From assembly GCA_963929865.1 (NCBI GenBank), contig CAWVKK010000054.1, forward strand, positions 1 to 64,000: a DNA stretch of 64,000 bases, given 5' to 3'. Origin of the DNA: JAGZHZ01 sp963929865. GTDB taxonomy: Bacteria; Bacillota; Clostridia; Lachnospirales; Lachnospiraceae. The notes under the pieces are model-generated. The model made no database searches. It was not told the origin of the DNA and saw only the letters and a program-made list of their open reading frames with translations. Of this stretch, positions 18,091 to 26,012 are shown one piece after another. Numbering within the stretch: position 1 is the stretch's first letter; every line of letters begins with the position of its first letter. The position numbers and the translations under genes are program-made.

Positions 18091-19371
18091 TTATTCTTCA
18101 TTCCCGAGCATAATATTTAAAATTTTGATATCGGTCTCGCGCATTCCTTCCCTGCCTACTTTTCCGATGCTTTCAATCGTTTTCTCCACGTCTTTCTGCA
18201 CCAGTCCTTCTCCTTCTTGGAAGCACCGTTTGTTCATGCTCATACAGTGTCCCAGAATTGCCGCCTCGACTGCAGACGCGATTTTTGCCGCGCACGACGC
18301 CTTGGCTCCGTCGCAGACCATGCCGCCGATGTTTGCGATCGTGTTTGTAATGGTATCGGAGATCTGCTGGTACGTTCCCTTTTTCATATAGGTGATGGCT
18401 GCTCCGCTTCCCGTCGCCGCGCATACCACGCCGCAGTATGCCGACAAATCTCCAATATAATATTTCTGATGAATCGCAACCAGATTGCTTACCACCAGAG
18501 CGCGGTAAAGTTCTTCCCTTGATACCTTCAGCTCTTTGGCATATTCAATCACAGGCAGAGAGACGGTCATTCCCTGGTTGCCGCTGCCTGAGTTGATGAT
18601 AACCGGCATGGAACATCCATTCATTCTGGCGTCGGATCCTGCCGCTGCCGCCGCTTTTGCCCTTGCCTTTACATCGTTTGGATACGCTTCTAAAATTGTC
18701 TTTCCGATTGCCGCCCCATAAAAGTTTTTGAGTCCTTCCTTTGAGATCGCCGTGTTGCACGCGATCTGGCGGTCCAGTACTTCCTGGACATCTTCGATTT
18801 TTACTTCATTCGCAAATTCAATAATGTCTTTTACGGTCAGCTCTGCCTCTTCTTTTTTGCTCTCGTCATCCTCATGTTCATCTGAAGCTTTTTCAAATAA
18901 AACTTCCTTGTTTTTTTCTATTTTTGTGATGTTTGTATGGTGGTCTGTGATCTCGACCAGGGCATACTCTTCTCCGGCGTATTCTGTCACCTGTATATAT
19001 AAATTCGGAACATCTACTGCCAGGCTGCATTTGCAGATTCCTTCTTTTACGAGGCGCTTCATTGTCTCGATATCACTGTCTTGGACACTCTCCAAAACAG
19101 CAAGCTCCTGCTGCGCATTTCCTCCCACAGCGCCTAAGACGGCCGCGACGTCCATTCCTTTCATTCCGCCGGAATTGGGAACAATCACTCCTTTTACATT
19201 TTTGATGATATTTCCGCTGCAAAGCAGTTCAATCTTTTCTGGCATCTTTCCCAAAACCTCTCTTGCTTTTGCAGCCGCAAAAGCAATCGCGATCGGCTCC
19301 GTGCATCCCAGCGCCGGAACAAGCTCCTGATTTAAGATTTTTACATAATTTTTATATTTTCTCTCTTCCAT
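18091..19371 (-). CDS. cyuA: L-cysteine desulfidase/serine dehydratase-alpha-like Fe-S enzyme (UPF0597/CyuA family)
   Basis: 426 aa protein of the family that contains CyuA (YhaM), a [4Fe-4S] L-cysteine desulfidase releasing pyruvate, ammonia and sulfide. Family motifs are present: ALGCTEPIAIAFAAA near the N-terminus, IVPNSGGMKGMDVAAVLGA, INSGSGNQGMTVSLPVIEYA, CAATGSGAAITYMKKG and GGMVCDGAKASCAAKIASA, the last supplying cluster Cys. It acts in the cytoplasm and would help degrade cysteine in an anaerobe. The start chosen is the ATG with GGAGG 5 nt upstream; the ATG four codons earlier has a poorer site. It is monocistronic with an AT-rich upstream region. Confidence 0.85.
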   Translation of the reverse strand: MEERKYKNYVKILNQELVPALGCTEPIAIAFAAAKAREVLGKMPEKIELLCSGNIIKNVKGVIVPNSGGMKGMDVAAVLGAVGGNAQQELAVLESVQDSDIETMKRLVKEGICKCSLAVDVPNLYIQVTEYAGEEYALVEITDHHTNITKIEKNKEVLFEKASDEHEDDESKKEEAELTVKDIIEFANEVKIEDVQEVLDRQIACNTAISKEGLKNFYGAAIGKTILEAYPNDVKARAKAAAAAGSDARMNGCSMPVIINSGSGNQGMTVSLPVIEYAKELKVSREELYRALVVSNLVAIHQKYYIGDLSAYCGVVCAATGSGAAITYMKKGTYQQISDTITNTIANIGGMVCDGAKASCAAKIASAVEAAILGHCMSMNKRCFQEGEGLVQKDVEKTIESIGKVGREGMRETDIKILNIMLGNEE

Positions 19372-19539
19372 CTCTTCCTCCATTTCCCGGTGTGTCTGCT
19401 CTTCCTCTTTTTCCTTTTTCAGTCGTTCCCATCGGGATTGTCTTTTGTCTGTTCACACCTTTTCTGATTATATCATATTTTTTCTTTTTGGGAATTTCAA
19501 TCTCTCATATACAGTGCAAAAATCTTTTCTATCCGTAAA

Positions 19540-19576
19540 AAAGGCAAAAAAAAGCGGCGATATGAAATATGCCGCT
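19540..19576 (-). terminator. terminator of the ECF sigma module
   Basis: On the minus strand the stem AGCGGC(ATAT)/(ATAT)CGCCGCT is followed by seven T. It lies 60 bp after the last gene of the sigma/anti-sigma/membrane protein module. Confidence 0.85.
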
Positions 19577-19636
19577 AAAAACTGTTTTATAAATCAATAT
19601 ACTCCCCTTAAGCATCTCGCGATGTGATATGCCAGT

Positions 19637-20311
19637 TTATGCCCGCCCATCCGAGCCTTGACCTTGATCTGTATGGTTTGTCTCTTTTTCCCCATTCACT
19701 GCCGTTCCTGTCCAGTCTTCCCGGCGGGACTGTCCCGTCTGCGTCCCCTCCTGATCGGAAGAATAGAGCTGAGTGCGGATAAAAATTTTTTCTTTGCTCT
19801 GACCATGAAGTTCGAGCCGTTTCCCCTGAATCAGCTGCATCCCTATCCAGATAATAAAAAGGGCGATGCAGATGCGCGGAATATATCTCAAAAAGTTTTC
19901 CAGCCCCCAGTAAAGCTGCCATGGCAAAATTTCATTCAAAAATCCCATAAAATTGGACAGCAGCATCGCAGCGCCGACAATGATCAGAATCAGAGCGGCC
20001 GCCGTGCGGTTTTTTCCGCTGAGCACAGCGGAAATGGCCGCGGGATCCATGTGAAAAAGATAGTCGTCCTCCAGCAGATAAAATTCTTCTTCATCCATCG
20101 AATTTTTATTGACCGCGTCAAAAAAGCTATAACACCATATAATAGGGAGAGTAAAATACAGCACTCCCAGATTCATCAAAACTCCAAGCGCAATAACACC
20201 CCAAAACAGAACCATGAGTGAGATTCCCATTTTCATAAATCCCAAATACATATGTCCTGCTCCCGGGAACAGTGAACAACAAAATGTCAAAAATTTTCCC
20301 TTTTGTCTCAT
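19637..20311 (-). CDS. multi-spanning membrane protein, TM2-like N-terminus (224 aa)
   Basis: Residues about 7-70 form two hydrophobic hairpins with a FPGAGHMYLGFMKMGI-type motif like that of TM2-domain proteins. Two more membrane segments lie at about 105-125 and 140-160. The last 60 residues are a polar, Gln/Glu/Gly-rich cytoplasmic or outer tail. No enzyme motif is seen. The ATG chosen has AGGAGG 9 nt upstream; a TTG three codons earlier abuts the SD. It lies 114 bp after the anti-sigma-like gene and before a shared terminator, so it may be an output or a partner of that sigma module. The function is unknown. Confidence 0.75.
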   Translation of the reverse strand: MRQKGKFLTFCCSLFPGAGHMYLGFMKMGISLMVLFWGVIALGVLMNLGVLYFTLPIIWCYSFFDAVNKNSMDEEEFYLLEDDYLFHMDPAAISAVLSGKNRTAAALILIIVGAAMLLSNFMGFLNEILPWQLYWGLENFLRYIPRICIALFIIWIGMQLIQGKRLELHGQSKEKIFIRTQLYSSDQEGTQTGQSRREDWTGTAVNGEKETNHTDQGQGSDGRA

Positions 20312-20425
20312 TCGATCCAACCTCCTATTTCTCTCCTCTTCCTGACCGCCGGCATTTTTATCCGTCTGATTCTTCCGATCGCGGCATTGCTGCCGGACGC
20401 CGCACAGCAGATTTTGGCTTTTCTT

Positions 20426-20860
20426 TTACCTTTTTACTCCTGTGTAAAGCTGCCATGTCAATCTGTCTACGGCGCCGCCAAGTTTTTGTGTCAGGCTTTC
20501 TCTTGGTTTCATCTGCGTCTGGACATTCTGCTGCGCCATTTCTCTCGCTGTCTTTCCTCCAAGCGGCACGACAAACAGAACAACCAAAGCTGCGCATACC
20601 GCTGCGCATACCTTCGCACTGTAAAACCAAAATTGTTTTTTGGGAGATTTCGGAATAGTCCGTTGCGTTCCCGTCAAAATACTTTCTTTTAGATTTTGCG
20701 GCATAGCCATGGGGTTTTCTTTTTCATTGAGCAGCAGCAGCCGTTCCGAACAACATTCACAGGAAGAAGCGTGGGTTAATATCCTGATTTTTTCCTCATT
20801 CGTCGCGCACCCTGTCAAAAGTTTTTCAATCATCTCCTCATTTATATGACTTTCTCCCAT
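20426..20860 (-). CDS. putative anti-sigma factor with zinc-binding motif and one membrane segment
   Basis: 144 aa. The N-terminal domain contains H-x3-C-x2-C (HASSCECC, about residues 30-37), the pattern of zinc-dependent anti-sigma (ZAS) domains. A single membrane segment follows at about 78-100 (VCAAVCAALVVLFVVPLGG), then a short outer domain. It directly follows the ECF sigma gene with 2 bp between, and AAAGGAGG lies 7 nt before the ATG, overlapping the end of the sigma gene. The classic arrangement is that the anti-sigma holds the sigma at the membrane until a signal arrives. The signal cannot be inferred. Confidence 0.75.
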   Translation of the reverse strand: MGESHINEEMIEKLLTGCATNEEKIRILTHASSCECCSERLLLLNEKENPMAMPQNLKESILTGTQRTIPKSPKKQFWFYSAKVCAAVCAALVVLFVVPLGGKTAREMAQQNVQTQMKPRESLTQKLGGAVDRLTWQLYTGVKR

Positions 20861-20862
20861 CG

Positions 20863-21411
20863 TTATGCCTCCTTTCCCCAAAGCTTTTTCAGCATTGCCT
20901 TCGCCCTGTAAATCTGCGTCTGCACGGTTTTTACTTTTTTTCCTTTTTTTCGCGCGATTTCTTCCACCGTCATCTCATGGCAGAAATAATCGACGGCGAT
21001 TTCGTCGTAAGGGGGTTTCAGGCTTGTGCACAGCTTATAGAATTCTTCCTGTACATGGTGTTCCAGAGCTGTCTGTTCCGGACCGCTTTCTTTACTTTCT
21101 ATCACTTGAAAGTAAGTATCTTCCGTGGGGAGCATCTTCCTTCCAGCCATCTTCAGGTAATCCAGACATTTATTTGTGGCGATTGTGCTGATCCAGGCTC
21201 TTTCATTTCTGCCGTCGAAGGTGGGAAGGTTTTTATAAACAGTCAGAAATGTTTCCTGTGTCAGATCCTGCGCATCAAAATAATTGTTTGTAATCCTGTG
21301 GCAGATGGAGTAAACCAGACTTCCATACCGGTCTATCAATTCTGCCAGATATTCTTTGTAGACGATACTCCCCACCCCCTGTACAGTGATACTTTTGAGT
21401 TTGCCTTGCAA
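20863..21411 (-). CDS. ECF-type RNA polymerase sigma factor
   Basis: About 165-182 aa. Region 2 is clear: YGSLVYSICHRITNNYFDAQDLTQETFLTVYKNLPTFDGRNERAWISTIATNKCLDYLK. Region 4 is the helix-turn-helix MTVEEIARKKGKKVKTVQTQIYRAKAMLKKL. It directs polymerase to a small regulon, probably controlled by the anti-sigma encoded next. The start is uncertain: the frame opens with TTG at 21411 (weak SD), GTG at 21375 abuts the SD, and AGGGGG lies 8 nt before an in-frame ATC at 21366. No ATG is available before region 2. The coordinates give the longest frame. Confidence 0.88.
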   Translation of the reverse strand: MQGKLKSITVQGVGSIVYKEYLAELIDRYGSLVYSICHRITNNYFDAQDLTQETFLTVYKNLPTFDGRNERAWISTIATNKCLDYLKMAGRKMLPTEDTYFQVIESKESGPEQTALEHHVQEEFYKLCTSLKPPYDEIAVDYFCHEMTVEEIARKKGKKVKTVQTQIYRAKAMLKKLWGKEA

Positions 21412-21514
21412 TGCATCTCAATACTATATAACGATTGAATTCTCAATAAATCTTCAACTTTTCAGAAAATCTTTCATTTTTTGCAGGGAATTTTTCTGTA
21501 TGCCGTCTTTTCTT

Positions 21515-22522
21515 TTATTCTCCAAACTCTTCTGCGCAGCGCTTCATCATATCGCGGATCGGAAGATGATAAGGGCAGCGCGTCTCACAGACGCCGCACT
21601 GCACGCATGAGCCTGCCTTTGCCTGCAGAGAGGCATACCGCTCTCTTGCCCAGCCTTCCAGGTTATACCGTTTTAGATATCCCTCAAACAAAAATACATT
21701 TGGAATGCTGATCCCTTTTGTACACGGAGCGCAGTAATTGCAGCGGCGGCAGAAATTGCTGCCCAGTTCCTTTCGAATCCGTTCAATCTCTTTGCGCTCT
21801 TCCTGCGTCAGCGGTTGTCTCTCCTCCGCCGCTTTGCAGTTTTGCTCCAGCTCCTCTACAGTATGCATACCTGGAATCACAACCGTTACGTCGGGATTTG
21901 AGCAGACAAAGCGCAGAGCCAGCGCAGGATTTTCGATCGCGCCTCCTGCAAAAGGTTTCATGCAGATAAACCCTATGTTTCTCTCTGCGCATTTTTTTAT
22001 CAGTTCTTCCCCCTGTGTTTCCACAATATTGTAGGGAAACATAATGGTTTCCACCCACTCAAGATCCATCGCGCGCTCAAACACCTCTGCGGAATGGGCC
22101 GTCAGTCCAATGTGCCCGATCTTTCCTGCCGCTTTTGCCTCCTTGAGCGCCTCCAGCGCCCCATTTTGACCTATAACCTGGCTGAGCTGCTCCATATTTG
22201 GATTGTGAACCTGGTACAGATCGATGTAGTCTGTCTTTAAATGGCGTAAGCTGATGTCAATGTCTCTTGCCATATCCTCCTTTGTCCGCGCCATGCTTTT
22301 CGTCGCAAGGACAAACCGGTCCCTGATTCCCTCCAGCGCTTCGCCCAAGTAGGATTCGCTGACTGTATAGCCTCTGGCTGTATCGATATAATTGATCCCC
22401 TTTTCTGCCATAGCTCTGAGCAGCCGCTTTACCTTCCCTGCGTCAGACTGCTGAATCGGTATGCCTCCCAATCCCATTTTAGAAATCTTTAATCCGCTCT
22501 TTCCCAGCGTTACTTGTTCCAT
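21515..22522 (-). CDS. aldo/keto reductase with C-terminal ferredoxin clusters
   Basis: 335 aa. The N-terminal TIM barrel of the aldo/keto reductase family holds the tetrad: Asp and Tyr in YIDTARGY, Lys in LATKSMA and His in YQVHNPN. The C-terminal 80 residues add two Cys groups, CRRCNYCAPC and CVQCGVCETRCP, typical of 4Fe-4S ferredoxin domains in clostridial oxidoreductases of this type. The substrate is unknown; electron transfer between NAD(P)H, the barrel and Fe-S clusters is inferred. GAGGA lies 8 nt before the ATG. It is monocistronic, between the sigma module and the gene-free region at 22.5-23.3 kb. Confidence 0.92.
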   Translation of the reverse strand: MEQVTLGKSGLKISKMGLGGIPIQQSDAGKVKRLLRAMAEKGINYIDTARGYTVSESYLGEALEGIRDRFVLATKSMARTKEDMARDIDISLRHLKTDYIDLYQVHNPNMEQLSQVIGQNGALEALKEAKAAGKIGHIGLTAHSAEVFERAMDLEWVETIMFPYNIVETQGEELIKKCAERNIGFICMKPFAGGAIENPALALRFVCSNPDVTVVIPGMHTVEELEQNCKAAEERQPLTQEERKEIERIRKELGSNFCRRCNYCAPCTKGISIPNVFLFEGYLKRYNLEGWARERYASLQAKAGSCVQCGVCETRCPYHLPIRDMMKRCAEEFGE

Positions 22523-22564
22523 TTTAATCTTCCTCTCTCTTTTTTCTTTCCAATACTTTTTTTC

Positions 22565-22593
22565 AGTATAGCACCAATCGGCTATCCTGAAAA
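22565..22593 (-). promoter_or_regulatory. putative promoter of the aldo/keto reductase gene
   Basis: On the minus strand, TTTTCA and TATACT are separated by 17 bp. The predicted start is near 22558, about 36 nt before the ATG. Confidence 0.45.
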
Positions 22594-22766
22594 TACCTTT
22601 TGTCGCCTTATCCCGCAGACGCGATCCGATCTTCCTGTCTTTTTCCCATGTCGCCGCTAAACTATATATGCTATTTCTATTGCATATTATTTTCTGAAAA
22701 TTTATATTATATATTTATTATTAACTGTTTTATATATATTTTTTTTATTTTTTTCAATTTTTAGTA

Positions 22767-22795
22767 TTGACATAGCCATAATTAACTGCTATAAT
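22767..22795 (+). promoter_or_regulatory. perfect consensus sigma-A promoter with no gene behind it
   Basis: TTGACA, 17 bp, TATAAT: both hexamers match consensus exactly, within a strongly AT-rich upstream stretch. The predicted start is near 22802. The next 500 bp contain no ORF longer than a few codons, and a strong terminator follows at 23264. Confidence 0.85.
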
Positions 22796-22801
22796 AAGGA
22801 C

Positions 22802-23308
22802 ATCAAAAGAACAGAAGAAAAATAAAAAACAGAAAGGACTGAGACCACCGAAATATTAAGTTATTCTCTCATAATTTAAAGAAAGGAAGGTACAAGCCAC
22901 CAGAAACAAAATAGAATTACCGTATTATTTCAGAAAGTGAGAAAATTCCAATGAGAACATTATAAAGATTCTTTTGATTAGAAAAAGTAAAGTTACAGAA
23001 AACTCAAAGATTTAAAAAGAGTAAGGTAACCTCCAATGGGAAATTAAATTATAACTCGTGTTCAATATTTATTTTGTTTTATCTTCTGGGAATAGAAAAA
23101 ATTTTTTTCTATAGCGTGAACGAAAGAAGAACTCAATAACAAGCCAAACCTAAAAATCTAAGAAACCAAAAGTCAATTATAAAATGCCATTTTAAAAAGT
23201 ATTATTCCTCATGAAGCTATGAAAAACGGAGGTAAAATCCAATGGACAATCAGGTGCATTAAGGAGCCATCAGATTTCAAAAAATAAAAAATCTGATGGC
23301 TCTTATTT
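22802..23308 (+). ncRNA. candidate large structured non-coding RNA (about 505 nt)
   Basis: The region is bounded by a perfect promoter (22767-22795) and a 14-bp terminator stem. It is AT-rich, dense in stop codons and lacks a usable ORF; the best SD-led ORF (ATG at 23242) has six codons. It can fold locally: a hairpin at 22857-22880, and an extended arm closed by GTTCA (23060-23064)/TGAAC (23117-23121) with inner stem ATAGAAAAAA/TTTTTTCTAT (23092-23112). A recurring purine-led module ending in CCACC or CCAATG occurs five times (near 22834, 22880, 22931, 23019, 23227). ACCTCC at 23029 is complementary to GGAGGT at 23228. Size, AT content and repeated modules recall large ornate RNAs such as ROOL, but I cannot confirm a class. 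Confidence 0.6.
23264..23308 (+). terminator. strong terminator closing the orphan transcript
   Basis: A perfect 14-bp stem GAGCCATCAGATTT / AAATCTGATGGCTC with an 11-nt loop is followed by TTATTT. On the opposite strand no T-run follows the hairpin, so it serves the plus-strand transcript rather than the Fe-S gene that ends at 23313. Confidence 0.88.
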
Positions 23309-23312
23309 CGTC

Positions 23313-24656
23313 CTATTTTTCCTCTCTCTTTTTGGCTTCTTCTTTCTTTTTTCTCTGACGGTTGACCTGGCTGGAGAGCAGTTTATCCAGATAAATCGAT
23401 TTAAACTGCTTGCTCGCCATCGCCTGTTTCAAAGGCGGAAGCTTTAAAATCGTTCCAAAGACGGCTGCCATTGCGCGGTGGTTGGCAAATGCCTGATTAT
23501 CGAAAATTAAATTCTGAAGCGTCCCCTTTTCTATCGCCTGCAGGACAAATCGGTGCGTGCTGTTGACAGGTGTGATGACCTGCACAGGCCGTCTTTTTAG
23601 GGTGAGCGCTTTTGTCGGACAGTTCCGCGCGCACACTCCGCATCCAAGGCAGATCTCTGTATTGATCTGAACGCGCTTTTTCTTTTTCTTTTGCTCTCCC
23701 TCTCCTTTTTCTGTCTCTTTAAGGGATATCGCAAAAATCGGACATGCCTTTTCACATTTTCCGCAGCCGATGCAATTGTGCGCATTCACCTCCGGAATAT
23801 AGTTTGTCGTGGCGACAGGCTGCATAGGGCTGAATGTTCTGGCCGCCTGCAGCGCCTCGCAGCAGCAGCCGCAGCAGTTGCAGATAAACGCCGGATTTTC
23901 CCGGACATTTTCTCCAATCTGAACCAGATTATGTTCGTAGGAGCGTTCCAGAGCGTCCATCGCTTCTTCCTTTGAGATCAGCCGTGCGTGACCGCCGTGT
24001 TCCGCAAGCGAGCGCGCTACGTTTCCAAATGTCAGACAGACGTCCCAGGGCGCGTTGATCTCGCACGGATGTCCCGCATGATACATTTTATGCCGGCAGT
24101 AGCATGTTCCCAGTCCGATATATTCTGCCTCTTCTACAATATGGCTGGAACGCTCGTAGTCTAGGATATGAAGTGTCTGCTCGTTTGTCAAAACCGGTTC
24201 CTGAACGTAGACGCGTCCCAGTTTTGTCTCTGTAGCGTAAAACAGATCCTTTACAAAATCTTCCTCTACATTCATATATTGATAGTACAGCTCGCTTAAA
24301 TATTTCTGGTCAATGTCTCCTCTCGTCCTCATCAGCGCGAATTCGAAAAATCCGGCCATCGGCGGCGGCATGACGAATCTTCTGACTCCCTGATAGCTTG
24401 AGTCTACCAGCAGCGCCTTTTCGCATAAATGGTCGAGAACTTTCTCCGCTTTCGCCTCCGTCGTCCCCCAGATCTTCGCGGCTCTTTTTAAGGTGAAGGG
24501 GCGCACCGGCAGCAGCGACATCCATTTCGCTTCTTTTTCTGTGTACAGAACCTGAAGGATTTTGTACAGTGTCTCAGAGGGCGGCGCTCCCTGTGTAAAC
24601 CAGTTGATTCTCTGCTCTAAATTTTTATAGGCGTCTCTTGTTGTAAGATGTCCCAT
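23313..24656 (-). CDS. 4Fe-4S ferredoxin-type protein with winged-helix-like N-terminus (447 aa)
   Basis: The N-terminal part (about residues 25-100) looks like a winged helix (TLKRAAKIWGTTEAKAEKVLDHL). A central region holds GTCYCRHKMYHAGHPC and a Cys-rich ICNCCGCCCEAL, likely a metal or Fe-S site. Two ferredoxin motifs follow: CIGCGKCEKACP and CLGCGVCARNCP. A basic, Lys-rich tail ends the protein. It is soluble, with no signal peptide. The chosen ATG has AGGAG 7 nt upstream; an ATG 11 codons earlier lacks an SD. It is the last gene of a four-gene minus-strand unit with an ABC importer, 22 bp after the ATPase gene. The role is unknown, possibly electron transfer or regulation linked to the imported compound. 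Confidence 0.85.
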   Translation of the reverse strand: MGHLTTRDAYKNLEQRINWFTQGAPPSETLYKILQVLYTEKEAKWMSLLPVRPFTLKRAAKIWGTTEAKAEKVLDHLCEKALLVDSSYQGVRRFVMPPPMAGFFEFALMRTRGDIDQKYLSELYYQYMNVEEDFVKDLFYATETKLGRVYVQEPVLTNEQTLHILDYERSSHIVEEAEYIGLGTCYCRHKMYHAGHPCEINAPWDVCLTFGNVARSLAEHGGHARLISKEEAMDALERSYEHNLVQIGENVRENPAFICNCCGCCCEALQAARTFSPMQPVATTNYIPEVNAHNCIGCGKCEKACPIFAISLKETEKGEGEQKKKKKRVQINTEICLGCGVCARNCPTKALTLKRRPVQVITPVNSTHRFVLQAIEKGTLQNLIFDNQAFANHRAMAAVFGTILKLPPLKQAMASKQFKSIYLDKLLSSQVNRQRKKKEEAKKREEK

Positions 24657-24678
24657 CGTTTCACTCCTTTTTCTCTTC

Positions 24679-25257
24679 TTATTTTCCAAGATGGTAAACC
24701 GGCGTTCCCATCTGCCGCGCTTCTTCTTCCTGGTGGGTGGAAAATAAAAATGTTTTTCCTTTCAGCCTTTTTCTCAGATACCCGATCACCGTTTGTTTTG
24801 TATCTGCGTCAAGCCCTGTAAAAGGTTCGTCCATGATCACCAGACTGCTTTTCTTTTTCATTGCTCTGACAAGCGCCACGCGCCGCTTCATTCCGCCGCT
24901 GAGCTGTCTGACTGGCCGGTGCAGCGATTCCTCGGGCAGGATCTCGCACAGTTCCTGTTCAATTTCGGTCCTGGACGTTTTTTTTTCACAGACAATCCGC
25001 ACATTCTCAACTGCGCTGAATTCTTCCAGAAGACGGTCCTCCTGAAAGACAGCGGAGAGAGAAGCCTTAGAGATTCCCATTATGCTTCCTTCATCCGCTT
25101 TTTCCAGTCCGAGCAGAATGCGGAACAGCGTTGTCTTTCCGCACCCGGAAGGTCCCATCACGCATAACCCATGACCCTTTTCTATTTTCAGGCTGATATG
25201 GTCCAAAACCACTTTTCCGTCATATGATTTTACGATTTCTCTGACTTCCAGACTCAT
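24679..25257 (-). CDS. ABC transporter ATP-binding protein (NitT/TauT type, compact)
   Basis: 192 aa, shorter than the usual 240-260 aa of SsuB/TauB-like ATPases, yet all core motifs are present: GPSGCGKTT (Walker A), VFQEDRLL (Q-loop), LSGGMKRRVALVRA (signature), LVIMDEPFTGLD (Walker B) and STHQ (H-loop). The C-terminal extension seen in longer homologues is missing. Its ATG overlaps the permease stop by 4 bp (ATGA). It supplies energy for the importer encoded by the two upstream genes. Confidence 0.92.
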   Translation of the reverse strand: MSLEVREIVKSYDGKVVLDHISLKIEKGHGLCVMGPSGCGKTTLFRILLGLEKADEGSIMGISKASLSAVFQEDRLLEEFSAVENVRIVCEKKTSRTEIEQELCEILPEESLHRPVRQLSGGMKRRVALVRAMKKKSSLVIMDEPFTGLDADTKQTVIGYLRKRLKGKTFLFSTHQEEEARQMGTPVYHLGK

Positions 25258-26000
25258 ACGCTTGTTTCCTTTCCCGCAATTCGCTTTAATATCCAGAAAA
25301 TGACGGTCTCAAACACCGCAGACAAAATCAGCACGGCGGCTGTCCACGCAAAAAGGTCGGCTGTCTCCAGATAGATTTTAGCCATATAAAGCCGTTCTCC
25401 TATCGTGTGGTCCGGCACGCCGATCACTTCCGCCGCAATTCCTGACTTCCATGCCATCCCCACGGCTGCTCTGCAGCTTCCCGCAAGATACGGCAGAACA
25501 GCGGGGCGGTACAGATACCACAGCTTTCTCCACGCAGAGATGTCATACACCTGCGCCATCTCCAGGAGCTTGGCGTCCACGCTGCGCAGTCCTTCTCCTG
25601 TCTGAAAATAGATTGCCGGAAATGTCACGGCAAACGAAATCGCAACGGATAAATTTTTTGACGTTGTCCAGATCAGCAGCAAAATCACGACGGAGGCGAC
25701 AGGCACAGTCTTCATCAGCGAGACCACTGGTTCTAAAATCTCTCCCAAAATCCAAAAACGCCGCGCCGCCGCCGCGAAAAAGATGCCGAGCACAAAGGCT
25801 CCGAAAAATCCGGCGCAGATCCTCAAAAAAGAATTTCCCGCAGCTTTTAGAAATTCGGTCTCAAAGAGGTTTCTGACAAACGCCTCTGCCGCGTCGATAG
25901 GACCGACAATAAAAATCTCGTTTCCAATCCATCTTGCAAAAATTTCCCACACTAAAATCCACGCTGAAAGAATGACTGCTTTTCTGATCTTTCGGCTCAT
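25254..26000 (-). CDS. ABC transporter permease (NitT/TauT, SsuC-like)
   Basis: 248 aa with about six membrane segments. It carries the binding-protein-dependent permease fold; the coupling helix region reads EMAQVYDISAWRKLWYLYRPAVLPYLAGSCRAAVGMAWKSGIAAEV, the EAA-like loop of the SsuC/TauC group. It lies 12 bp after the binding-protein gene and overlaps the ATPase gene by 4 bp. The substrate is not readable; relatives move sulfonates, nitrate, thiamine precursors and related small compounds. Confidence 0.9.
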   Translation of the reverse strand: MSRKIRKAVILSAWILVWEIFARWIGNEIFIVGPIDAAEAFVRNLFETEFLKAAGNSFLRICAGFFGAFVLGIFFAAAARRFWILGEILEPVVSLMKTVPVASVVILLLIWTTSKNLSVAISFAVTFPAIYFQTGEGLRSVDAKLLEMAQVYDISAWRKLWYLYRPAVLPYLAGSCRAAVGMAWKSGIAAEVIGVPDHTIGERLYMAKIYLETADLFAWTAAVLILSAVFETVIFWILKRIAGKETSV

Positions 26001-26012
26001 TCCCTGTTTCCT

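Noticed and set aside
22834..23260. CRISPR array or tandem peptide genes in the orphan transcript
   Set aside because: The modules are imperfect, unevenly spaced (about 46 to 208 bp) and lack constant-length spacers; the ORFs after the SD-like parts have only three to six codons.
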